The notes under the pieces were generated by a model. It did not search any database, was not told the origin of the DNA, and worked only from the letters and a program-made list of their open reading frames with translations. DNA of 64,000 bases from Desarmillaria ectypa. Taxonomy: Eukaryota; Basidiomycota; Agaricomycetes; Agaricales; Physalacriaceae. The translations under genes and the position numbers were made by a program. Positions 25,135 to 34,843 of this stretch are shown in pieces; the stretch's first letter is position 1; each line of letters starts with the position of its first letter. The stretch covers positions 2,046,001 through 2,110,000 of the forward strand of contig JAUDYN010000008.1 of assembly GCA_030407005.1 (NCBI GenBank). Direction: 5' to 3'.

Positions 25135-26480
25135 TGATATGCCGTCTACACATTCACACCTAGATTTTGCAATTTTGTTACAATACTATTGCATATCTAT
25201 TCTATACTAGTGATATATAGAGAACTATAGCTGAGGCTTTGAGCTGATAGTTAAAAGCAGTAAGCAACTGGTAGAGCCAGGACTTGGCTGCAACACCATT
25301 AGTGGGTTAAATCTACCAGCTGGCCAGACTAGTAACTCAAATGCTAGCAGGACTAAATACAGCCACTAGCAAATGAAGGATGCTACTAGCACACCAAAAC
25401 CAGGAGCAGAGTACATAGATCTCATGAAGTTCTATCACTAGCCAACTGGACTGAGCATAAAATGCCTAAGTCAGGATAACTAGTCACATGGCAATCTTAA
25501 AACAGGACTTAGAAATAAATTAGGAATGGATTAACCTTGAGCCCAGATCTGATTATTGTGATATAGATCTCTTATGATCGATACTAGTGTAGCCAGACTG
25601 CACTCTTGATCATGATTGGATAGCTATTACAGGCACTAATATCCAGATATTCATATAACCACATTACTAGGATATGCAGTTGGGCCAAGGATGGGGAAAG
25701 ACTGACTGTAGAGTCTCTAGACCAATCATTTGAAAAGAAAACAGACTAGACCAACTATTGCATGATTATTCACCATTATTTGTGATTAGCCAAGAGATTC
25801 TTACTAATATACCCTATACCCAGCTGATATTTATAGTTTTGCCTCAGTAGTGGAATGGGCACTCATGCAAGGCAGGCAAGCCATCCCCACAGTTGAGCCC
25901 TCACTAGTAGTAACTGGTGTCCCCAACTAAAGGCATTTGTGCTTAACCTTGATGAAGTGATTAATAGTTGCTAAGTCACCCATAGTATTGCATTAAATTG
26001 AAGTCCCTTAGAGTCACTGTTGTGTCCTGCAAAGGTCCGGAGTGTTTTAAAGTTAGTTCAAGCAAAGTTCTCAGAGTTGTAGTTTATTCTTAGGCCAAGA
26101 GTGCCACTAGTCAGTCAAGAGTGCGACTGGTCAAGTGTTTATCACTTGTAGGAAGTAGTATAGGGCCAAGAGCACCACCAGTCTGAAGCAGTTTCAGTCA
26201 GAACAAGCGCAGTAGCTCAAACCAAGTCACTCTTATTTAATTGTGTCTTACCCACCCCACTAGTACAAGTAGTACTTTGTATAAACTCACTAGTAACAAA
26301 TAAAATGACTTTTAAGACAATTGTACTTGATTATTGAAGTCTGCAGAGTGCTTCTATCATACTCAAAACTGCCCAAATTTAATATTGGTGATTAAGTGTA
26401 GAGTAGTAAGAGATTTAGTGTGATTGGTGTTCATTGCCATTCCCTAATTCTTTTGTCACTCACTATTACCAAGCACATCA
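25135..26480 (+). repeat. Element F 3' LTR
   Basis: 1346 bp, TGATATGCCGTC to AAGCACATCA. It shares diagnostic variants with the inverted LTR at 27519-28961 (AGAGAACTATAG; CCAATCATTTGAAAAG) that are absent from its own 5' LTR. Confidence 0.92.
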
Positions 26481-27518
26481 CTGCTTCTCATGGACTTCTT
26501 CAATGGCAGGATCTCTGAATTGGTGAGAGACTATGTCCACAAAGTTGTCCCAGGTGGGATAGCAGAAATGGGCAATGATGCTATTATAGGCATCACCGAC
26601 CTAGAACTTGGGTCTCTTGCAGACACACCAGTCCTTGGCAGCCCCTTCAAAGTGTGAGGTTACAAATAGTACCAGGTGCAACAGCACCTGGAAATAGTGT
26701 CAAAACACCTCAAAGTAGGTGATGCAGTTGCTGATAAAATGTTCAATATTGTCATGGTCCCTCTTGAATAGCTTAGGGGGCTGAACCAGAATGGGTTTGA
26801 TCCCCAGGTAAGGGGCATCATTGGGCGCATTCCTGATGGGATTGGAGATAGAGTCAGGAGAACCTTTTCTGAGGGGTGGTCTTGGGATTGAAAATCAATC
26901 TGGCTGCAGGCTGGGATAGCCTCTTGGAGGCTCTGTTGGCCTTTCTCACTCTGGTTCCTTCCTCTTTTCACTGGCATGGAGGTAATCTGTCATCAATTTC
27001 TTGACAGATTCCTCCCTGGCCAGTTTCTCATGTATTTCCTGAATATGATTTTCCTTTTTGGCTAGCACAGCTTTTGTCTGCTGCTGGAGTTCTTTTGCCA
27101 TTTCAGGAATCAATGAGGAACCTGCAGGGGCAGGGTCTGCAGGGATCATGTTAGGCCCAGCTTCTTCTCCTGCACCTGCAAATAGAATGCTACCATCCTA
27201 GTAAGAGTGATATCCTTGTTGACATACCCAACTGCATAGTGGTGAGTTGGGCAAGGGTTGTGGTCTTGTGACTGGGGTATCAGGGGGGGTAATCAGGAGT
27301 ATTCATGTATTGAGGCTGAGAACATTCCAGCCCACCATAGTGTCCATAGTCATATATAAATTCATTGAAATTGGACATTCTGCCCATTCTCCTCTCTTCT
27401 GGTGAGCTCCAGTTGCCATAGCTGTTATAGGGAGCAATCCAGCTCCCATTATTCCTCCACTGTCCTAGGGCATAGCCCTGGTACTAAGTTGCCAGTGGCA
27501 GGATGATAAAGTTCCCAG
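26481..27518 (-). pseudogene. Gypsy-A copy A7, gag fragment
   Basis: Minus-strand Gag piece trapped between two inverted element F LTRs. The reverse strand shows the capsid region (PLTWGSNPF and PKLFKRDHDNIEHF-like near 26760) and the coiled helix AKELQQQTKAVLAKKE in the open stretch 26946-27149, followed upstream by the conserved TCTATTTGCAGG junction near 27180. It overlaps in content with copy A8, so they are different insertions. Confidence 0.7.
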
Positions 27519-28961
27519 TGATGTGCTTGATAACAGTGAGTGACAAAAGAATTAGGGAATGGCAATGAACACCAATCACACTAAACCTCTTACTATTCTA
27601 CACTTAATCACCAATATTGAATTTGGGTGGTTTCAAGTATGATAGAAGCACTCTGCAGACTTCAATAATTAAGTACAGTTGTCTTAAAGATGTTTTATTT
27701 GTTACTAGTGAGTTATACAAAGTACTACTTGTACTAGTGGGGTGGGTAAGACACAATTGGATAAGAGTGACTTGGTTTGAGCTACTGTGCTCATTCTGAC
27801 TGAAACTACTTCAGACTGGTGACACTCTTGGCCTTATACTGCTTCCTACAAGTGATAAACACTTGACCAGTCACACTCTTGGCTGACTAGTGATACTCTT
27901 GGCCTAAGAATAAACTGATGGCACTCTTAGCCCTATACTGCTTCCTACAAGTGATAAACACTTGACTAGCCACATTCTTGGCAAACTAGTGGTGCTCTTA
28001 GCCTAAGAATAAACTACAACTCTGAGAACTTTGCTTGAACCAACTTCAAAATACTCTGGACCTTTGTAGGATACAACAGTGACTCTAAGAGACTTCTATT
28101 TAATGCAATACTATGGGTGACTTAGCAACTATTAATCACTTCATCAAGGTTAAGCACAAATGCCTTTAGTTGGGGACACCAGTTACTACTAGTGAGGGCT
28201 CAACTGTGGGGATGGCTTGCCTGCCTTGCATGAGTGCCCATTCCACTACTGAGGCAAAACTATAAATATCAGCTGGGTATAGGGTATATTAGTAAGAATC
28301 TCTTGGCTAATCACAAATAATGGTGAATAATCATGCAATAGTTGGTCTAGTCTGTTTTCTTTTCAAATGATTGGTCTAGAGACTCTACAGTCAGTCTTTC
28401 CCCATCCTTGGCCCAACTGCATATCCTAGTAATGTGGTTATATGAATATCTGGATATTAGTGCCTGTAATAGCTATCCAATCATGATCAAGAGTGCAGTC
28501 TGGCTACACTAGTATCGATCATAAGAGATCTATATCACAATAATCAGATCTGGGCTCAAGGTTAATCCATTCCTAATTTATTTCTAAGTCCTGTTTTAAG
28601 ATTGCCATGTGACTAGTTATCCTGACTTAGGCATTTTATGCTCAGTCCAGTTGGCTAGTGATAGAACTTCATGAGATCTATGTACTCTGCTCCTGGTTTT
28701 GGTGTGCTAGTAGCATCCTTCATTTGCTAGTGGCTGTATTTAGTCCTGCTAGCATTTGAGTTACTAGTCTGGCCAGCTGGTAGATTTAACCCACTAATGG
28801 TGTTGCAGCCAAGTCCTGGCTCTACCAGTTGCTTACTGCTTTTAACTATCAGCTCAAAGCCTCAGCTATAGTTCTCTATATATCACTAGTATAGAATAGA
28901 TATGCAATAGTATTGTAACAAAATTGCAAAATCTAGGTGTGAATGCGTGGATGGCATATCA
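27519..28961 (-). repeat. Element F-family LTR, inverted, with internal duplication
   Basis: 1443 bp in minus orientation, from TGATGTGCTTGA (element end) to GGCATATCA (element start TGATATGCC). It is about 97 bp longer than the other LTRs because of a 99-bp tandem duplication at 27817-28014. No adjoining internal region on either side, so it behaves as a solo LTR. No clear target duplication (CCCAG before, ATGGA after). Confidence 0.88.
27817..28014. repeat. 99-bp tandem duplication inside an LTR
   Basis: Units 27817-27915 and 27916-28014 both run from TGRTGRCACTCTT through CTACAAGTGATAAACACTTG to GCCTAAGAATAAAC. The units differ at many transitions, so the duplication is not recent. The other three LTRs of the family have one unit. 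Confidence 0.85.
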
Positions 28962-30437
28962 ATGGACTTGGCCTCTTCCAGTTCTTGATGGATTCTCTTT
29001 ATTCATTGTTTTTTTTGGGCCAGTTGTTCTCTGGCCAATTGCAACTGCTCTTCTGTGGTTGGTTGTTGTGATTCTGTGGAGCCTGAACTAGTTCCAGACT
29101 CTTCTCCCACTGCTGCAAATAAAAGGCTTCATTCCTGATAGTGATAGAAGCCAGATTGTTGGGGTCAGCTGATTAGATTCTGATGATGAATAATATCAAT
29201 CAGGGATGAGAACATGTTTATGTCACCTATAGATGATGGCAAGTCTGAGAGAGGTCTGAGTTAGTATGCTGGTATATCCAGGAGATAATTTGCATATTAT
29301 ATATATTGGGGCTAGATACTTTCCAGCCTGGCATAATATCTTGTATTATATGTAAAAAAACTCAGTCTCTCTCCTATTGAGATCTGGCCAGTCTCCCTCC
29401 CTTCAGACTAATACCCAAAGAGCATATTCCAGTTCTCACTATTTCTCTTCTGTCCTGGGGTGTAGCTTTAGAACTCAGTCCCCTGCTGATGAGAAATATA
29501 ACTCCTGGTGCCTATTGGCATAAATCCAGGCATGTACAACTGCACCTGCTCCAGAGCCTTAAATTGGTTCCCCTCTGTTGAGAGCAAGATATTTCCATGT
29601 CTGGATGAATTCTGGGCCAAAGGATCCTAGTCTTGACATCACTTCTTCAAAGTTCCCATACTTTACTTCTGAAGAGACCAAGAATTGCTTGGTTGGCATT
29701 ATTAAGGTCTGGCCACTTAAAATCTAGGCTTTCAGAGTTAAAGGGGTCATCAGTATTTCTAGGAGTGGCCAGGAGTAGGGAGTCACTAGGGAGTTTGATA
29801 AGAAGGAGAGAGGATAAGGAATTGCTGTCCTCTCTGTCAACTGGCCAGGGGTTTCATTCCTGGGTAGTGGCCTAGGGTCTGTATGAGTGGTTGAAATGAA
29901 GTATACCCATCCTGGCATAGTTTGTTGATCATATTCTTGCATGATCTGAGTAGGCAGGAGTGTATAAGGATAGTGAGTGACTAGGGGTTTAGAACCTAAT
30001 CTCTAAGTCCCACATGTATTCCTTCACAGTAGAGAGTCATTCCAGCCCAGCATGCTAGGTAGTCTGGTTATTCTGATGTGTTGGGAACTTGTCAGATGAC
30101 TGGAGGATGAAAGTGATATGATGCCTAGGGAGGTCCTCTTCCTGAGAGAATATCAGACTTGCAGGATCCACTCTAGCAGGGGTTAGTCTCTGGGGAAGGA
30201 TATAGTAGAGTGGAAATGATGCAGAGGGTTGTGGTCATAAGACCCTTCTTTGGCATAGGTAGTTGCAAATTTGTTCTTCCCATATTAAAAATATGAGCAT
30301 AGTGAAGAATATAAGTAGAAAAGCACCACCAATAGTGATGCTGAGGGTGATAGTTTGTTTCTGTTGAGGCTCGTTTGTCATACAGTTTGTCTCTTCATGA
30401 CTGGTGGTGAAGAGGTAGGGTAAATCTCTTAACTAAT
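28962..30437 (-). pseudogene. Gypsy-A copy A8, leader and gag fragment
   Basis: Minus-strand 5' part of a Gypsy-A element whose 5' LTR is 30438-30822. It holds the self-priming site (complement at 30424-30436), the membrane-segment frame 30235-30381, the DDPFNSESLDFKWPDLNN domain near 29720-29760, and the start of the coiled Gag helix near 29000-29090. Cut at 28961 by the inverted LTR. Confidence 0.75.
30235..30381 (-). CDS. Membrane-segment reading frame of Gypsy-A copy A8
   Basis: 48 codons from ATG at 30381 to TGA at 30235-30237. N-terminus MTNEPQQKQ, then a hydrophobic run (residues 11-34, core FLLIFFTMLIFLIW), then EEQICNYLCQRR. Same layout as 6139-6273 and 32408 onward: short polar start, about 20-24 hydrophobic residues, then acidic EE and a cysteine before basic residues. 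A type of small membrane protein or Gag leader; role unknown. Confidence 0.5.
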   Translation of the reverse strand: MTNEPQQKQTITLSITIGGAFLLIFFTMLIFLIWEEQICNYLCQRRVL

Positions 30438-30822
30438 TGTTAGACCCATGGTCCATGTGATCTTCAGACACACACAATCCCAATGGCTGTCTTGCATTCA
30501 GACAATCACCTTTGGGCTATAGCTATAGTCTGCTGATCTTAGTGGAGAGTATGTGATATGAAAATAAACTTTAGTTGAGAGGTAGAGAATATATAGTGAT
30601 AGCTATACTACTTATATATGTACAATGAAAGGCTAAAGATAGAACTTGTCCTTGAGGAGTCTATATGTGAGTAGAGAGAAAGGGGTGTGGTATACAAGCA
30701 GTTGTAGTAAGAGGACTATAATTAGTAGAAAGTGTGAGGGTTGGAAGGAGATGGATAGCAATAATGATGAGTCCAATTGATTAGATGGAAGATAAGATTA
30801 AGGAAATGAAAAAATCATAACA
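30438..30822 (-). repeat. Gypsy-A LTR (5' LTR of copy A8)
   Basis: 385 bp, element start TGTTATGATTTTTT complementary to the bases ending 30822, element end TCTAACA complementary to 30438-30444. The transcript-start region complement TTAGTTGAGAGGT is at 30571-30583 and pairs at 11 of 13 positions with the site at 30424-30436. It abuts the 5'-truncated Gypsy-B. Confidence 0.85.
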
Positions 30823-31983
30823 AATTCATGGGAATGGACTGACCTGCATGATGAAGCTTTTGCCTTGTGCAAGGAGGTTCTATCTAATGTGCCAGTCTGA
30901 GGATACATGACCAGAGGACTTCTCTACTGAGTATATACTGATGCTTATGATTATGGTCTAGCAGGGATATTACAGCAAGTTCAACCTATCTGTGTGCATG
31001 ACTTGAAAGAGACTTGATTATTTGACAGGTTGAAAACAGCCTTTGAAAAAGCCAAGATAGTACCACAATTAGTACTATATATTTCAAAGGAATTCAATAA
31101 TGTTCCTACTGCACAATCATGGGCTCCTAATTTTGAGAATACTATTGTGTATATGGAATGCATCATCTGTTACTGGTCACAAGTATTGAAATCAGCTGAA
31201 TGTAACTACTCTCCTACTGAAAGTGAAGCTCTAGCATTGAAGGAAGCATTAATTAAATTTCAGTCATATATTAAAGAAGAACAAATTCTTGCAATAACTG
31301 ATCATGCTGCCTTAACCTGGAGTCAAACATTTCAAAATATTAACCAGAGGCTATTAACCTGGGGAACAGTGTTCTCAGCATATCCAAATTTATATATAGT
31401 CCATCACACTGGCCAAGTTCACTCTAATGTTGATCCAATATCCAGATTGTGATGCTGCCTTCCTCCTCAAGAAGGGCCCTCTTCTGATGCAATAACTCTT
31501 GTGGACCTTATAAAATTAGGAACTGATGTAGATCTATTATGAAATATGTTTGAGGAGTTAGGAGAACATTTCAAAGAATGACTACTCATAGTAGGATCTA
31601 AATTTGTTGCATCAAAAATGCCACAGTCCAATGAATTCACTATTGACCTAGAACATGTTCCAATTGTTCATGGAGAAAATATCATGGCAACAACTTGTCT
31701 CCTGACTGCTCAAACCCATTCACTTTTAGTAGGACTATCACCCAATGAGTTGGCTACTTGGTAAGCAGCTTATCTTATAGACTAGCATTTCCATGATGTT
31801 CTTCAATCTTTGCAGGATCCAAAGTCTAATATCACTCCAGTGTTTTCTTGGTATTTCTATTCAGATGAAGGACTTTTATACTTTGAAGATAGCTTGGGAA
31901 ATAACAGACTATACATTCCAAAATTGCTTCAACTTCAAGTCATAGATCATGTTTACAACTCTCTTACTGAATCAGCATATAGT
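30823..31983 (+). pseudogene. Gypsy-B pol, left part (RNase H to integrase zinc domain)
   Basis: RT thumb/RNase H of a second gypsy family: WTDLHDEAFALCKEVL at 30840, VYTDAYDYGLAGILQQV near 30938, then the 140-codon open stretch 31030-31452 with ECNYSPTESEALALKEAL, AITDHAALTWSQTFQNIN and VHSNVDPISRL. The zinc-binding start follows (LQVIDHVYNSLTESA), where Gypsy-A is inserted at 31984; the frame resumes at 40006. The 5' half is missing, probably because copy A8 inserted there. Confidence 0.8.
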
Positions 31984-32348
31984 TGTTATGATTTTTCCAT
32001 TTTTTCCTTAATCTTATTAAACAGCTTATCACTATGTCACATGATATCATTCATTCATTGATAAAGCACCATCAATTCTCTCACACTACACCACCTGACC
32101 ATCCACAACATGCAAGTTATACACTATAACCATCTGGACCCCACTATTATTAGTACACAGGCTTTAGTATATAAGTAGTGTATTCATCATGTATATTCTG
32201 CATCTTCTAACTAAACTTAATTCTATACACTCTTCTTCACTCCTCTAAAGATCTAAGCCATGCTCTCAGTCAGAGTGATTGTCTGAACACAAGACAGTCT
32301 GAGAAGTCATGCCTGATCCCAAGATCACATGAGAATGAGGTTCTAACA
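31984..32348 (+). repeat. Complete Gypsy-A element, 5' LTR
   Basis: 365 bp, TGTTATGATTTTTCC to GGTTCTAACA. TATATAAG at 32168-32175; presumed transcript start ATCTTCTAACTAA at 32202-32214, about 30 bases downstream of the box. Confidence 0.92.
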
Positions 32349-32361
32349 TTAGTTGGAAGAT
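32168..32361 (+). promoter_or_regulatory. Gypsy-A promoter and self-priming pair
   Basis: The TATA box (32168-32175) sets a transcript start near 32202. ATCTTCTAACTAA (32202-32214) can pair with TTAGTTGGAAGAT (32349-32361), which begins directly after the LTR where a tRNA primer site should be and does not begin TGG. The 3' LTR version, ATCTTCCAACTAA at 39859-39871, pairs 13 of 13. This is the arrangement known from Tf1 of fission yeast, where the 5' end of the mRNA folds back and primes its own reverse transcription. That this family works so is inference from position and covariation. Confidence 0.7.
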
Positions 32362-34843
32362 TCCAACCACTTCATCACCAACTAGATGCAACAAAGCCCT
32401 CAAGTACATGTCTGAAGAATGAAAAAACCAACAAAGCATAACTCTTGGCACTGCTATAGGCGGGGCCATTCTATTGGTGATATTCACCACACTATTCATA
32501 CTAGCTTATGAAGAAGAAATCAGAGCATACTTATGCAGACAAAGAAACCCATGACCTTGACTCCCTCCATGCCCCCCCTCCAACATCCTCTCCATATCCT
32601 CCAATGACCAGCTGCCACAAGAGTGGCAACCACAAGTGTGGACACCCAAGTCCAAAAAACTCACCCCCAGGCCCACTTCATGGATTCCTTGGAGAAGTTC
32701 CCAATGCATGATGGGCCCTTTATCATAGCCAATGACAGGTTGGAATGACTCACCTCCCTCATGCCAGAACACCCACAGAATATACAGGCTATGCTTCAGT
32801 GACAAGAGTCCCCCCCTTCCCCCTACACTCCCCCAGCCTGTCCTATCCATGTAAGAGTGGGATATAACAATAGTCCCAGGATGGAAAATCCCCATCCTTA
32901 AACCCACCCATATGATCCTTGGGCCATTAAAACACAAGAGTGAGGATCCTGGCCTACAGGAGAAACTGACTGTTCCTCCTCTCTCCCCCTCATCAAAATC
33001 ACTAATGACAACTCTCCAGCCAAAGAAATCCTGGCCACTCCTCTTGCCACCAATAGTCCCTTCAACATTGATGAGGCTGACTACAAGTGGCCCAAACTCT
33101 CTGATATGGACAGGGGCCTATTTCGCCCTTTCAAGACCACTGTCTGGGAGTTATGGCATACCAACATGGAGGCCAGAACTGCCTGGCCCTGAATCCACCC
33201 AGAAATGGACAAGTGGTTGGCCCTTAATAAGAGTGACTTAGTAGGAGGGCCTAATCCAGGCCCCAGGGCTCCAACCAAGAACAATTGAAGAGTGATGCAT
33301 ACTAGGATGTGCACTCAGGGATCTGGCAAGAAGAGAGACCAACCAAAGAGAATAGATAGGGTTTAGCACCTAATTTTAGTAGTTTTATATATCCATCAGG
33401 CTACTATAGTGGGCTGGAATCTTTTCAGCCCTAATATATATCTTACTCCCACTATCCGCCCAACACCCTCTTCCTACAACTACAACCACTCTTGGACTCA
33501 CCACCACATGGACAGGTCCAACAATCTGACTATCACTCATATTAGGGTGATAGTACTCTATTTGCAGGCATGGGAGAAGAACCCAAGTCCAGCACCACCC
33601 TGGCAGGTCAAACTCCTGCTACAGAAAAAGAACTTTGACAAGCAATAAAAACCACATTAGCTGAGAAGAAACAGTGTATCAAGAAAATGTGAGAAGAACT
33701 TGCCACAGAAGAAGCGATGAGAAACCAAATGGCAGAGTATCTCTGTGAGGAGAAAGAAAAGGAATCTGAATGGAGAAGACCCATAGAACCCCCACATAGA
33801 TACCCCACACCTAGGCTGGATTGATACTCAATCCCAAGACTACCCCCAGGAAAAGGCCCTTCCTACCCAATCTCTAATCCAGTAGGAAACACCTCTGACA
33901 GTGTTCCCTACCTGAGTATAAAACCCATAGTTGTTCAACCCCCCAAACTGTTCAAAGAGGACCATGATGATATTGAATGGTTTATAGGTGATTGTATCAC
34001 CTACTTCAAGGTATTCTAACATTACTTCCAGGTACCATCACATCTGGTTTTATTTGCAACCTCTCACTTCGAAGGAGTGGCAAAAGACTGGTGGGTCTAT
34101 AAACAACCCAAATTCTGGATAGGAGAAGGTTGAGATAGGTCCCATGCCCACTTTAAATACTCATCATAGAAAGACTTTGTTGACCTAATGAACTGACAAT
34201 TCAGGGATCTGGCAATCAAAGAGGTCCATGAAAAATGAATGTTTGACCTCTGCATGGGAATATAACTGGCCTCCCACTACTTCTAAAAACTGGAAGAGGA
34301 GGCCAAACTGGCAGGATGAAGAACTGATGAACAAGAATGCAGCACCCTGGTAAAAGCTGTCTGACTGAGAGTCCTGACCTCCTATATGATGTTCATCTCA
34401 AACATAGGTGTCAACATTCTATGCACCTACCCAAAATGGAAGGAATGAATCTTGCACATGTATGAAGAAAGACAGTGCAAGTGGGTCTTCAACCAGACAG
34501 CAGAAATCACCAGAGAAGAACAAAAGAAGGAAATGTGCCCACCCCCTCCTAATCAACTCAGTGGTAAAACTGCCACTAGGGTGACAGGATACTCAGCACC
34601 AAAGCCAGTGGCCCTAACTGCTCCCAACCAGGATAATTTGACAGACTGGTGGATAACATATGGGAGTGGGAAGCTAATGGAAATAGACTGATGAAAGGTG
34701 GAGGGATGTTGTTTCAGATGTGATGAGAAAGGGCATATGGTGAAAGATTGCTCTAAGAGAAAGGAGTATAAGGACATTAGGTCAGTAGAGCCCACTAATG
34801 AAGTGGTGCCACCTATAACCAAAATGGAGGAAGTAAAAGACTA
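32362..34843 (+). pseudogene. Gypsy-A leader and gag, broken
   Basis: From 32408 a frame M-S-E-E, TGA, then a hydrophobic segment (about 32438-32506, core AILLVIFTTLFIL) and EEEIRAYLCRQ. A second domain in another frame has DEADYKWPKLSDMD near 33070 and MEARTAW near 33168. After the conserved CTATTTGCAGG at 33556-33566 a third frame opens at ATG 33570 (MGEEPKSSTTLA), with a helical stretch (LAEKKQCIKK ... EEAMRNQMAEYL), the capsid PKLFKEDHDDIEWF near 33945, and a CCHC zinc knuckle CFRCDEKGHMVKDC at about 34706-34747. The frame changes may reflect introns or decay. Confidence 0.75.

Larger units (their letters stand above)
16042..26480 (+). mobile_element. Element F: Ty3/Gypsy LTR retrotransposon, both LTRs present
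   Basis: 10.4-kb element: 5' LTR 16042-17388, primer-site region 17391-17408, gag, protease, RT, RNase H, integrase, polypurine tract 25125-25134, 3' LTR 25135-26480. The order protease-RT-RNase H-integrase is that of Ty3/Gypsy; no chromodomain was seen. All genes are broken by stops, mostly TGA where CGA is likely. No target duplication is visible: the 5 bases before are TGCAG and after are CTGCT. Both flanks are minus-strand Gypsy-A pieces. ACTAGT occurs about 38 times in the element. Confidence 0.9.
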
